Notes: generated by a model not told the origin, from the sequence alone. A DNA stretch of 24,861 nt from Planctomycetaceae bacterium (GCA_031256755.1 JAIRPZ010000174.1:1-24861), one strand, 5' to 3'. Counted from the stretch's first letter, positions 1-8,020 are shown. Program-made: numbers and translations.

Positions 1-1
1 T

Positions 2-139
2 CAAGTGATCGTTATCGATGCTTTTAAGAATGTCGTCCAAATTTTTATTCCCTGATAAATTGATCTTGGACGGAGTTAAAGAACCGCCTAATCCTTCTAC
101 CGCATAAACATATAATTGCAGCGGTGTGATTTTTATCAC
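2..139 (-). CDS. possible partial small ORF at window edge
   Basis: On the minus strand a frame opens at a GTG (139) and stays open to the window edge, giving about 46 residues. The peptide reads plausibly, with Gly-Leu-Gly-Gly-Ser followed by a Leu-Asp-Asp-Ile-Leu helix-like stretch. It overlaps the start of the plus-strand frame at 126, so at most one of the two is likely to be real. I recognise no family, and the call rests only on openness and composition. Confidence 0.15.
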   Translation of the reverse strand, partial: MIKITPLQLYVYAVEGLGGSLTPSKINLSGNKNLDDILKSIDNDHL

Positions 140-455
140 AAAACTGTCTGACGGCAATTATGGCTTTAAGAAGCCGGATAATGTCAGGAAGTGCATCAAT
201 TTTTACCAGCATGTCGATCAGGGGAGTTTATCCGGTCTGGCTGTATGGGGCAGCGCAGTCGCAGGCTGTGATGATGAAAAAGAGTCTAAAAAGGAAAATT
301 TTGACAAAAAAGAATTTTACATTTTTAACATGAAATATGAGATGCACCCTTCTCTTAATGACAAATACGGACACGTTGAAATTACGCGGTATCCAGACGT
401 TCAGCAAAAAATCTTTAGATCACTTCGTGATCTTGCTAATTCAATCCAGAAATAA
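126..455 (+). CDS. hypothetical protein or C-terminal remnant
   Basis: I do not recognise this 109-residue frame. It opens with GTG and has no Shine-Dalgarno sequence. The same frame is open upstream only to a stop at 105-107, so it may be the 3' end of a larger, damaged gene. The composition is protein-like: mixed charged and aromatic residues, a Pro-Asp-Asn-Val segment followed by Ile-Asn-Phe-Tyr-Gln, and a Tyr-Gly-His-Val motif near the end. That order loosely recalls the C-terminal part of alpha/beta-hydrolase (lipase-like) proteins, where a late His completes the triad, but the nucleophile elbow would lie outside the window. The function is left open. It is AT-richer and Lys-richer than the genes downstream, which fits an accessory or decaying gene. 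Confidence 0.35.
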   Translation: MIFITKLSDGNYGFKKPDNVRKCINFYQHVDQGSLSGLAVWGSAVAGCDDEKESKKENFDKKEFYIFNMKYEMHPSLNDKYGHVEITRYPDVQQKIFRSLRDLANSIQK

Positions 456-702
456 TACTTTTAGTGTTTACCAAGTTTAACGGTTTACGATTTCATTGAA
501 CCGAATGTACCGCAAGCACTTACCGAAAAAGAACGAGCGACAATCTCCGCTGTTTTTGTGCGGACTGACGGCGGCAAGTTTTTTCGGTGTTATTTTTCGC
601 TTGAAAACATGTCATTGAAAATTAAGAAAAAAGGGAGTAAAACCGTTGTGAACATAATTTATCAATTTGTCCCTGTCGGTTTTCAATTATTTCCGCCCGC
701 CC
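456..702 (+). other. gene-poor stretch with a start-less open frame
   Basis: No complete gene is visible here. One frame is open without a start from about 465 to beyond 660 and reads as a plausible protein fragment (Tyr-Asp-Phe-Ile-Glu-Pro, then Arg-Thr-Asp-Gly-Gly-Lys-Phe-Phe-Arg). It is in the same frame as the 126-455 frame and follows it after two stops (453-455 and 462-464). This suggests coding remnants, perhaps of a former longer gene. No family was recognised. Confidence 0.3.
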
Positions 703-731
703 TTGACATCTGCCGGCATTCCGGTTATGAT
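703..731 (+). promoter_or_regulatory. sigma70-type promoter, leaderless architecture
   Basis: A TTGACA (703-708) is followed by a 17-base spacer and TATGAT (726-731), a near-consensus housekeeping promoter. Only seven bases separate the -10 box from the first ATG at 739. Transcription would therefore begin at or beside the start codon and give a leaderless mRNA. Confidence 0.75.
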
Positions 732-738
732 AGCACCT

Positions 739-2124
739 ATGATGAAATGGTACGCTTTACTTTTGTCCGCAGTTCTGCCTGCCGCAGCGGCACTGTCCGC
801 GTCCGGCAGCGAATTTGAAATCATTCACGATGACGATTCGTCTTTTTCCGCATCCATCGAAGCAATGGATATGACCCAAATCACGCTGACAACCAAGTCG
901 GAAACGAAGACATATCCTCTGTCCGGCATTGTCAAACTGCGTAATCTTGCCCGAAATCCCTATGACAAAGAGCCGCAAGTGCTGAAAATTTCCCCGCGTC
1001 CACAGCGGCGCGTAAGCCAGCCGAATAATAAAGCCGTGAACCCGGAACTCGCCGAATTGATCGAAGCCGGAAATCGGAGAAATACACCGCCGCAGCGGGA
1101 TAAAGCCGGCACTTTGCCGGAAAGTTTTACCGTTGCCGAACTTAAAGACGGATCGCAATTCGCCGTTTCGTCCTTTTCCATCGCAAAAAATACGGCGGAT
1201 TGCCGGTTGATCGGGCAGGAAAACAGCATTTCCGTCCCGCTGGACAAAATTGCTTCCGTCCGGCTGTCCGTGAGAGGATTGTCCGAAATTTTGCAGCCGG
1301 CAGAGGACTGGCTGCGGATCGTGAAAACCGGAGTCAAAGGCGACCGGATCGTTACCGGTTCACCCGGAAAATTCGATGTTTATGACGGCATATTGGAAGG
1401 CATTACCGGCGAAACGATTTCGTTTGCGGTTGACGGCGAAACGCTGCGGATTCCGAACCGCAAGGTTTATGGGATCGTTTTGCACGGCGGGAAACCGGCA
1501 GCGGCTGTGCGTTCACCGGCGGTGTTGTCGCTTTGGGCTGGAACAAGAGTTTCGGCAGCGGAGGTGCAGGTCAAAGAAGAGGAAGTAATCTGTAAAACGC
1601 CGGACGGTGTGCAGTTTTCGGTTCCTGTCGATGCCGTTCTTGAAATCACTTTCGGCGAAAAAAAGATGGTTCCGCTTGCCGATTTGGAATTTGTCTGTAA
1701 AGAACATTCGGTTCCTATCGTTCAGCAAGGCGGTTTGCTGCTGTCCAAAACAATTGAAAAATTCAACATACTCCGCAGCGGCAATTTACAGCACCGCTGC
1801 CTGATTGACGGCACAAGTTATGACAGCGGCATGACGCTGACCGGAAAGACAACGCTGGAGTTCCGTATACCGAAACCGTTTGCTGCTTTGAAGGGGGTGA
1901 TCGGTGTTGAGGATCAATTCCGTCCTTTTACGGCGGCGGATGTTCAAATTTCGGCAGACGGACAAATACTCGGTACTTGGCAGATTCGGGGTGATAAACC
2001 GCTGGAACGGTTTCAACTGAATTTACCGCCGAATTGCCGGTCGCTTTTTATCACGGCGGCACCGCCCGCCGGATCGGAACTGCCTGCGGTTGTAACATTC
2101 GGGAACCTGAAATTGTATGAATGA
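739..2124 (+). CDS. secreted beta-repeat protein with C-terminal NPCBM-like domain
   Basis: The 461-residue product begins with a short signal peptide (Met-Met-Lys-Trp, a hydrophobic Ala/Leu core, cleavage near residue 20-23). I chose ATG 739 rather than an upstream in-frame start because the signal peptide begins exactly there and a consensus promoter ends seven bases earlier. Four units of about 45-50 residues (near 23-70, 127-176, 201-248 and 262-307) share a pattern: a polar Asp-Gly-x-x-aromatic turn, alternating strands, and an Ile/Val-Pro turn leading to a final Ile-x-x-Val/Ile. They look like repeated small beta barrels. The last ~110 residues (about 345-460) resemble the NPCBM carbohydrate-binding module of planctomycete exported proteins: a Ser-Gly-Met-Thr-Leu start, a Phe-Arg-Ile-Pro strand and a Gly-Val-x-Asp turn. 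The likely role is binding of glycans outside the cytoplasm; no catalytic motif is visible. Confidence 0.75.
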   Translation: MMKWYALLLSAVLPAAAALSASGSEFEIIHDDDSSFSASIEAMDMTQITLTTKSETKTYPLSGIVKLRNLARNPYDKEPQVLKISPRPQRRVSQPNNKAVNPELAELIEAGNRRNTPPQRDKAGTLPESFTVAELKDGSQFAVSSFSIAKNTADCRLIGQENSISVPLDKIASVRLSVRGLSEILQPAEDWLRIVKTGVKGDRIVTGSPGKFDVYDGILEGITGETISFAVDGETLRIPNRKVYGIVLHGGKPAAAVRSPAVLSLWAGTRVSAAEVQVKEEEVICKTPDGVQFSVPVDAVLEITFGEKKMVPLADLEFVCKEHSVPIVQQGGLLLSKTIEKFNILRSGNLQHRCLIDGTSYDSGMTLTGKTTLEFRIPKPFAALKGVIGVEDQFRPFTAADVQISADGQILGTWQIRGDKPLERFQLNLPPNCRSLFITAAPPAGSELPAVVTFGNLKLYE

Positions 2125-2154
2125 TCAATAAAATCGTTACCGGCGGGGATTAAA

Positions 2155-2263
2155 GACCAATCGGAGCGGGATTCGGCAAAGGAACATAGTGAACCGGGTC
2201 AGGTGGGAAACCAAGCAGCCCTAAACTGTCCCTTTCTTGTGCCGGATTCCGTTCCGGTTGGTC
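2155..2263 (+). ncRNA. ffs: signal recognition particle RNA, small bacterial (4.5S) type
   Basis: The apical domain carries the conserved SRP signatures: GGGTCAGG, then GGGAAACC, then AAGCAGCCC (about 2196-2222), which form the two asymmetric loops bound by the Ffh M domain. The flanks close a long helix. Bases 2155-2178 pair with 2240-2263 along the whole arm, with only G-U wobbles instead of Watson-Crick pairs at several positions. The length of about 109 nt matches the small SRP RNA without an Alu domain. The gene lies 30 bases after the preceding stop codon and is followed by an intrinsic terminator. The RNA works with Ffh and FtsY in co-translational membrane targeting. I did not find a convincing promoter of its own. 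Confidence 0.93.
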
Positions 2264-2272
2264 AGTTTTTTC

Positions 2273-2295
2273 GGGAGATTGACCTCCCTGTTTTT
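2273..2295 (+). terminator. intrinsic terminator of the SRP RNA
   Basis: GGGAG (2273-2277) pairs with CTCCC (2284-2288) around a six-base loop. A T run follows at 2291-2295. It sits ten bases after the closing helix of the SRP RNA. Confidence 0.7.
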
Positions 2296-2461
2296 ATCTT
2301 GAGAATTGACCAGCATCCTGCATAGGATTCTTTAACTCTAGGCCGGAAAATCGGCAATGCTGCGGTTACGCAAAAATGTAAAAGAACAGAAGTTTGCAGA
2401 AAAAGTTTGCCGAATGTTTTACCGCAAGTATCATCGTTCCCGCCTGTTTTTTGCCGGACAG

Positions 2462-3565
2462 TCAGCGGCTGCGGTACGGCAAATAAAAAGGTTTGATGTT
2501 TTCATCATACGTTGCCATAATCCCGTCAGGAATCGGCTGAACTTTGTATTCGCTGCCGGTAAGAAAATTTTTCGCCTTCGGCTGACTTTGTCCCTTAACG
2601 GAAACAGACAGCGAAAGATAAATCATTTCATTGACCGTGCGTTCCTGCGCAAAGAGCCGCATCGAATCCGGGATTTCCTGTAACAATAAACCGGCAAAGA
2701 CATATTCTCCCGGAGTTCCCTGCCGATTCCGCAGTTCCGTCTCCAGCACCGCCATCACTTTTTGACGCTGATAATACGGACATTCACACGATTCAATGAC
2801 GGCGCGCATCAGTTGCCGGAAACATTCCCGATCCTGTTTCAACCGCACCGTTATTTGTTTTTTATAAGAAGCAAAAGCGTTCCGCTTGGTCAATGTCTGC
2901 TGCAATTCATAAGGCAGGATTTGTTCCCAGCCGCCGCGGAAAATTCTTTCATAAAACTTTTCTCCTTCCTGACGGTATTGCGTCCAAATGACTTTATCGT
3001 TCAAACGGCGTGCGAGTTGATCCTCAAAAAGGCGGTACAATGTTTCGTGATCTTTATGCCGGCAGCACGGATGCAAACAAAATGTCTGCACCGTATCAAA
3101 TGTTTGAAGCCGTATTCGGGCGGCGGCAGTCCGATTGACCGGACATTTTGACAACAGCAGTTCATCCGTTAAGCGGTAAATGGACGAAAGAGCGTCAGCG
3201 GCAGCGTCCGGTTTGCCGCATTGGATCGCACGATTGGCGGCAGCATTTTCGGCAGCGGCGTAATGCAGGAAAGGTGCCGCGGCTTCCGGTTCCAAAAACA
3301 CCGGCGGACGCATACTTTTTCCTGATTGGTTTTCTAATGCTTTCCGAATGTCCTGACGTTTTTTTTCGGTACGTTCCAACACGCCGTCAATTTTTTGTGT
3401 ATCGCCGGAGTGTAAAAGTTCGATTTCGCCCGAATGTCTGGAATAAATTTCAAACTGCTGCCGAATGAGGTCGAGCGGTTCGGCAGCCGAAGCAGTCAAA
3501 AGCAATGCTGTTCCGATAACGGACAACACAACGCGCGAAATCATTAGCCAACACCGAAAAATCAT
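2462..3565 (-). CDS. secreted protein of unknown function
   Basis: The 367-residue product has an N-terminal signal sequence ending in Ala-Ser-Ala-Ala (cleavage near residue 27-29). A second possible start lies six codons in (Met-Ile-Ser-Arg) and would shorten the n-region. The rest is mainly alpha-helical and charged: a Glu/Lys-rich helix near 55-85, Ala-rich helices near 95-140, and a Cys cluster near 180-195 (Cys-Leu-His-Pro-Cys-Cys) that could bind metal or form disulfides. I recognise no family; many planctomycete exported proteins look like this. It is transcribed towards the SRP RNA gene and diverges from the HzsA-like gene, with about 210 bases between their starts. No clear Shine-Dalgarno or terminator was found. 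Confidence 0.65.
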   Translation of the reverse strand: MIFRCWLMISRVVLSVIGTALLLTASAAEPLDLIRQQFEIYSRHSGEIELLHSGDTQKIDGVLERTEKKRQDIRKALENQSGKSMRPPVFLEPEAAAPFLHYAAAENAAANRAIQCGKPDAAADALSSIYRLTDELLLSKCPVNRTAAARIRLQTFDTVQTFCLHPCCRHKDHETLYRLFEDQLARRLNDKVIWTQYRQEGEKFYERIFRGGWEQILPYELQQTLTKRNAFASYKKQITVRLKQDRECFRQLMRAVIESCECPYYQRQKVMAVLETELRNRQGTPGEYVFAGLLLQEIPDSMRLFAQERTVNEMIYLSLSVSVKGQSQPKAKNFLTGSEYKVQPIPDGIMATYDENIKPFYLPYRSR

Positions 3566-3699
3566 CGCTGTCTGTTTTTCTTCTTTGGGTTCTGCGGCTA
3601 ATTATTTTAACCGTTTTGACTGCTTGTTGTTTAATAGGGTCATTTTCGTTCCGCCTTTCATGATCCTGACAAGCAAAATGTTAGTTATCAGGACTCCTC

Positions 3700-3728
3700 T
3701 TGTTTTTTTCGGTTAACTAGAGTATCAT
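3700..3728 (+). promoter_or_regulatory. candidate promoter of the HzsA-like gene
   Basis: TTGTTT (3700-3705), a 17-base spacer and TATCAT (3723-3728) lie 47 bases before the start codon. The -10 box overlaps the left arm of an inverted repeat (GTATCAT, 3722-3728, with ATGATAC, 3752-3758). Confidence 0.45.
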
Positions 3729-3764
3729 AAACCGGTGCAGTAACGAACTGCATGATACCGGAGG
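3722..3764 (+). promoter_or_regulatory. hairpin abutting a strong ribosome binding site
   Basis: GCAGT (3737-3741) and ACTGC (3747-3751) form a stem around AACGA. It can be extended in two exclusive ways: GTATCAT (3722-3728) with ATGATAC (3752-3758), or CCGGT (3732-3736) with ACCGG (3757-3761). The second covers the first two G of the GGAGG Shine-Dalgarno (3760-3764), which stands ten bases before ATG 3775. Confidence 0.45.
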
Positions 3765-3774
3765 ATATTAAACC

Positions 3775-6700
3775 ATGAAACAGACAATAAAAACATCGAC
3801 AACAAAAAGCCAACGCTTTTTTCGCCTGCTGCACGCCGTTTTCCTTTTGTGGGGCATCAGCACAGCAAGTTACCAAACCGCCGCTGCCGAATCCGATGTC
3901 CTTTTCTGCATCGGTACGCCGGATTCGTCCTGCTCCGAATTCGCCCTCGTTCAGGAAGGATTCGCCGCCTTTCCAAAACAGTTTCCCAACGGCGTAACCT
4001 ATCACGTCGGAAAAAGTAATCCGAAAACGGACTTCCCCTTTGTCCACCCCGCTCCGCACGACCAAGCATGGGCAAAAGGAAATCCCACACATCCCTTCAC
4101 CATTCATTTCGATTCCGACAGCAACGTTGCCGAACCCCTCTCCTTCGTTATCGGAATGATTGCCGCACTGAACAATTCCGAAGTTCACGTGAACATCAAC
4201 GGCACGGCACTGCCGGTACAAACGGCTCAAAAGTACGGCAATCAGAATGCCGTTTTTCAGCCGCAGAACAAAGGGGAACCGCGTGAATTGCGCTTCACGA
4301 TTCCGGCAAACACCGTCAAAAAAGGGGAAAACACCATCACCATCACACTCGATAAAGGAAGTTGGATTTTATACGACTACGTTGCTCTGCGGAAACCGGT
4401 TGATTTACTCGCCCGATTCCGCAAAGGAGAAAACGCACCGATGGCAAACGTCAAACAAATCGTCTTTGCGGTACGCCTCGACAGCCAAGAACATTGGTAC
4501 GCCAACTTCGGTTATTACGCTGACAACGAACATGTTACTCCTCACACTGCCAATGACGGCAGGGACGGGAAAGCCGTCAATGGTCCGAAAGTGTCCGGTA
4601 AATTGGGAATCTTTGATTTGGAGACCAAAACCGTCCGCTATATCATTGACGATGAAACCGGTACCGTCCGCGACCCGCAAGTGCATTATGACGGCAAAAA
4701 AATTCTCTTTTCCTACCGTCCCGGCGGAACAAAGTTTTTTCACCTCTACGAAATCAACACGGACGGTTCAGGGCTGAAACAAATCACGGACGGCGAATTT
4801 GACGACATCGAACCGGTTTATACGCCGGACGATAAAATCATTTTCGTTTCGAGCCGGGCGAAACGCTGGGTTCAGTGCTGGCTCACTCCCGTTGCGATTT
4901 TGTACGGCTGCGATGCCGACGGCAGCAATATCCGCTGTCTTTCCGGCAACGTGGAACATGACAACACGCCTTGGATTCTGCCCAACGGACAGGTTCTTTA
5001 CACCCGCTGGGAATACGTTGACCGCTCGCAGGTTCACTATCATCATCTCTGGACGATGAATCCCGACGGCACGAGGCAAATGGTTTTTTACGGCAATCTT
5101 CATCCCGGTACGGTTTATATTGATGCAAAACCGGTTCCGAACAGCGAGAAAATTGTCGCATCGTTTTCGCCCGGACATGGCAGAGGCGAACACGCCGGAC
5201 ATGTCGGACTCATTGACCCTCGCTCCGGTCCGGACAATAAGCAAGCCGCCCGCGCCGTGACCAAAGGAAGCAATTACCGCGACCCGTGGGCATTTTCGGA
5301 AGATGCTTTCCTCGCCGCCACCGGGACGCAAATGGTTTTAATTGACGGCAGCGGACAGGAACAGGTTCTCTATCAACTGCCCGATGAATGGAAAAAGAAA
5401 AACCTTTGGCTGCACGAACCGCGTCCGGTCATTTCCAGCCCGCGGGAACGTGTCATCGGTTCATCTGTTGAGCCGTCCAAATCAACCGGTCGTCTGCTGC
5501 TGATGGATGTCTATGAAGGACGGAATATGAGCGGCGTGAAACGGGGTGAAATCAAAAAACTGCTGATTCTCGAAACGCTGCCGAAACCGATTAACTACAC
5601 CGGCGGGATGGAACCGATGAGTTACGGCGGTTCGTTCACGCTGGAACGTGTGGTCGGAACGGTGCCGGTTGAACCGGACGGTTCTGCTCACTTTGAATTA
5701 CCGGCACTGCGGAGTTTTTTCTTTGCGGCACTGGACGAAAACAATTTAACCGTTAAGCGGATGCAGTCGTTTCTTTCGGTGATGCCGGGGGAAACAACGT
5801 CCTGTATCGGCTGCCACGAAGAGCGGACAGTTACGATGAACAAAAGGATGATTACACCGGCGGCGGCAAAACGCTCGCCCAGTCCGATTACGCCGCTTGC
5901 CGATTACAAAGGGGCAGACGCTTTCGGGCGCGTTTTGGAAAAACCAACGGGGATTCCTGATGTCATCAGTTATCCGCGCGACATTCAGCCGGTTTGGGAT
6001 AAACACTGCGTCCGCTGCCACAACCCTGACCAGCCGGAATGGCGGGCGGGAAAATCACCCAACCGTGTCGTGAATTTGAGCGGCGGCAGAGGCCCGATGT
6101 ATTCCATCAGTTATTCCAACCTGATGACCGGAACGCATAGTGCGCTCGACAATCAACGTTTCGGCAGCGGGACGTGGATTGCGGACGGCAGAAACAGACC
6201 GCTCGGCAATTATCCGCCGCGCACGCTCGGTACCGGTGCCAGTATGCTTTACACAAAATATTGTCAAAAAGAGCATTACGGCGTTGATTTATCCGAACAG
6301 GAAAAGACGCTTGTACGTCTTTGGATTGAAACCGGTGCGAATTATTTGGGAACGGCCGCAGGACTCGGCAGCGGCATGCTTGGCGGTTATGCCCGGAATA
6401 GTCTTGACCGCCGCGATTTGCAATGGGAGGAAACGCAGCAGATGCAGAAGGTGCTGGCGGAGAATTGTGCGTCGTGCCATACCAAGCAGCGGCAGTTGCC
6501 GGTCTCTGTTTCGGATGAAATCCGGCACACGTGGTGGGTTTATCCGAATGGTCCCGACGACAGCAGGCGAAAATATTCGCGGCATTTGTTTTACGATTTG
6601 ACATCGCCGGAGCAATCGGTTTTGCTTTTGGCACCGCTGGCGAAAACGGCGGGGGGATATGAAGCGTGCGGGAAGGCGGTTTTGGCGGACAAAAACGACC

Positions 6701-6909
6701 CGAATTATGAAAAAATTCTGGCGGGCATTGTTCGGGCGAAGCAGGAATTGGACACTATCAAACGTTTCGACATGCCCGGTTTTATTCCTCGCCCGGAATA
6801 CATTCGGGAAATGAAAAGATTCGGCATTCTGCCGCCTGACCATAACCCGCAACTGCCTGTGGACGTATATGATTTAGACCAGCGTTACTGGCGGTCGCTG
6901 TGGTATTGA
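3775..6909 (+). CDS. HzsA-like multihaem c-type cytochrome with beta-propeller
   Basis: The 1044-residue exported protein has a signal/anchor segment (about 20-38). A beta-sandwich region (about 60-210) has a Trp-Ile-Leu-Tyr-Asp-Tyr-Val strand as in carbohydrate-binding or polysaccharide-lyase accessory domains. TolB/WD40-like propeller blades (about 225-560) repeat Asp-Gly-Lys-Lys-Ile-x-Phe and Asp-Gly-Ser-Gly/Asn turns. Three CxxCH haem-c sites follow: Cys-Ile-Gly-Cys-His at 676, Cys-Val-Arg-Cys-His at 745 and Cys-Ala-Ser-Cys-His at 898. This order matches proteins annotated as related to the hydrazine synthase alpha subunit, widespread in planctomycetes that do not perform anammox, so hydrazine synthesis should not be inferred. 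A periplasmic redox or substrate-sensing role is likely; the substrate is unknown. A GGAGG sequence precedes ATG 3775. The gene stands alone, without HzsB/C-like partners. Confidence 0.85.
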   Translation: MKQTIKTSTTKSQRFFRLLHAVFLLWGISTASYQTAAAESDVLFCIGTPDSSCSEFALVQEGFAAFPKQFPNGVTYHVGKSNPKTDFPFVHPAPHDQAWAKGNPTHPFTIHFDSDSNVAEPLSFVIGMIAALNNSEVHVNINGTALPVQTAQKYGNQNAVFQPQNKGEPRELRFTIPANTVKKGENTITITLDKGSWILYDYVALRKPVDLLARFRKGENAPMANVKQIVFAVRLDSQEHWYANFGYYADNEHVTPHTANDGRDGKAVNGPKVSGKLGIFDLETKTVRYIIDDETGTVRDPQVHYDGKKILFSYRPGGTKFFHLYEINTDGSGLKQITDGEFDDIEPVYTPDDKIIFVSSRAKRWVQCWLTPVAILYGCDADGSNIRCLSGNVEHDNTPWILPNGQVLYTRWEYVDRSQVHYHHLWTMNPDGTRQMVFYGNLHPGTVYIDAKPVPNSEKIVASFSPGHGRGEHAGHVGLIDPRSGPDNKQAARAVTKGSNYRDPWAFSEDAFLAATGTQMVLIDGSGQEQVLYQLPDEWKKKNLWLHEPRPVISSPRERVIGSSVEPSKSTGRLLLMDVYEGRNMSGVKRGEIKKLLILETLPKPINYTGGMEPMSYGGSFTLERVVGTVPVEPDGSAHFELPALRSFFFAALDENNLTVKRMQSFLSVMPGETTSCIGCHEERTVTMNKRMITPAAAKRSPSPITPLADYKGADAFGRVLEKPTGIPDVISYPRDIQPVWDKHCVRCHNPDQPEWRAGKSPNRVVNLSGGRGPMYSISYSNLMTGTHSALDNQRFGSGTWIADGRNRPLGNYPPRTLGTGASMLYTKYCQKEHYGVDLSEQEKTLVRLWIETGANYLGTAAGLGSGMLGGYARNSLDRRDLQWEETQQMQKVLAENCASCHTKQRQLPVSVSDEIRHTWWVYPNGPDDSRRKYSRHLFYDLTSPEQSVLLLAPLAKTAGGYEACGKAVLADKNDPNYEKILAGIVRAKQELDTIKRFDMPGFIPRPEYIREMKRFGILPPDHNPQLPVDVYDLDQRYWRSLWY

Positions 6910-6926
6910 TGCGGATTGAGCCGCCG

Positions 6927-6954
6927 AACCCGCCGCCACGAAGAGCGGCGGGTT
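6927..6954. terminator. hairpin between convergent genes, without a T run
   Basis: A perfect 10-bp inverted repeat, AACCCGCCGC (6927-6936) and GCGGCGGGTT (6945-6954), surrounds an eight-base loop. It lies between the converging HzsA-like and TIM-barrel genes. Its position and stability suit a bidirectional terminator, but neither side has a proper T tract. Confidence 0.5.
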
Positions 6955-6988
6955 GTCAGGCGGTCAATGAAGGCGATTGCCGAATACC

Positions 6989-7834
6989 TTACCGGACGGG
7001 CATCATCTCTTTCCATTTTTTCATTGACCGTTCAAGGTGCAATTTTGCATCTCCTTTGATGCCGAAGCACTGCAAGCCGACCGGACCGGTGTAGCCGATG
7101 CTGTCGAGAATCCGAAAGAGTTCCGTTAAATCGTATGAACCGGCATCGAGCGGCTGAATCCAGTTTCCTTTTTTGGTTTGAATCTCTTCCGGCGTGTCCG
7201 AACCGTGAATCGTGATTGCCGCAAGATACGGTTTTGCCGATTGCAGTACCGTTTCAAGATTTTCGCTCTTATCGACTGCCGCCCAATGACAGAGGTTAAA
7301 CATGACCCCGACTTTGCCGTCAAAATGACCGGCCATGCGGACGCAATCGGCAACTTTTTCGTTCCACGAATTTTTGTGCGGATAAAGAACAATTTTGATA
7401 CCGAGCGGATCGGCGACCGCTTTAAGTTCCTGTACCAATTTGACCGCTTTATCATCAAGCGAGGCATCAGACGGTTTGCCTCCTTCAATGGAGAGAGCCA
7501 AAAAAGTTCCGCTGTCTTTCAGACAGGCAAGCGTTTCGGAGAGTTTCGGATCAAGCGGCTTGTTGAAGTTGAAACTTTGATAGACGCAAAACACTTTCAA
7601 TCCATATTTTTTTGCGGATTCCAGCCGTTCCGGTATTTTGCCCAGCCCAAGATGTGTCATGCCGTCAAAGCCGAGTTCGGCAAGCAATGCGTGCTGCTCG
7701 TCAAAGGAACGCTTTTTCTCATCATGAGTATCTGCACAGACAGTAAAAAACGGACGGCGGATTTTTGTCTGCGGTTCGGCATCAGCGGCAGCGGACGAAA
7801 ACAGAATCAGCATAACAAAAAGGATATTTTTCAT
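6989..7834 (-). CDS. secreted sugar phosphate isomerase/epimerase-like TIM barrel
   Basis: The 281-residue product starts with a signal peptide (about 1-19, ending Ala-Asp-Ala). The xylose isomerase-like/AP endonuclease 2 TIM-barrel fold follows. Visible strand-end motifs are Ala-Leu-Ser-Ile-Glu-Gly-Gly, Ile-Val-Leu-Tyr-Pro-His, Asn-Leu-Cys-His-Trp and Ile-Thr-Ile-His-Gly-Ser; the Glu and His residues are typical metal ligands in this family. The end of the barrel (Tyr-Thr-Gly-Pro-Val-Gly-Leu-Gln) is also characteristic. Such exported proteins are numerous in planctomycetes and are thought to act on sugars or cyclitols, but the substrate cannot be read from the sequence. The length is normal for the family. 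It converges on the HzsA-like gene and has no visible Shine-Dalgarno. Confidence 0.85.
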   Translation of the reverse strand: MKNILFVMLILFSSAAADAEPQTKIRRPFFTVCADTHDEKKRSFDEQHALLAELGFDGMTHLGLGKIPERLESAKKYGLKVFCVYQSFNFNKPLDPKLSETLACLKDSGTFLALSIEGGKPSDASLDDKAVKLVQELKAVADPLGIKIVLYPHKNSWNEKVADCVRMAGHFDGKVGVMFNLCHWAAVDKSENLETVLQSAKPYLAAITIHGSDTPEEIQTKKGNWIQPLDAGSYDLTELFRILDSIGYTGPVGLQCFGIKGDAKLHLERSMKKWKEMMPVR

Positions 7835-7935
7835 TTTTTGCGTTAGTCAGAGTAATAGAGTTTGTGTAGTTGAGATTGCGATTTGTTGCGAATGCCGATA
7901 TGCCGGTTTGGCTCTTGATCGCGGTTCCCTTTATC

Positions 7936-7964
7936 AGTGTATCCGTTTTTGTTTTCGGAGTCAA
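7936..7964 (-). promoter_or_regulatory. promoter of the TIM-barrel gene
   Basis: On the minus strand TTGACT (7964-7959), a 17-base spacer and TACACT (7941-7936) form a good sigma70-type promoter. Initiation near 7930 would give a leader of roughly 95 bases before the start codon at 7834. Confidence 0.55.
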
Positions 7965-7991
7965 CGGACAATCCATAATGCACGGGGATCA

Positions 7992-8020
7992 TAGACGGAA
8001 CAGCCGCTTTGCGGTACAAT
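7992..8020 (+). promoter_or_regulatory. candidate promoter of the GlmU-like gene
   Basis: TAGACG (7992-7997), a 17-base spacer and TACAAT (8015-8020) form a fair sigma70-type promoter. It diverges from the minus-strand promoter at 7936-7964. A leader of about 58 bases would precede ATG 8085. Confidence 0.4.

Noticed and set aside
2357..2683. A plus-strand frame of 108 codons after the SRP RNA
   Set aside because: It overlaps the 3' end of the minus-strand secreted protein, lacks a ribosome site, and is basic and low in complexity.
3775..6909. Anammox hydrazine synthase
   Set aside because: HzsA-like proteins are common in planctomycetes without anammox, and no HzsB/C or other anammox genes are nearby.
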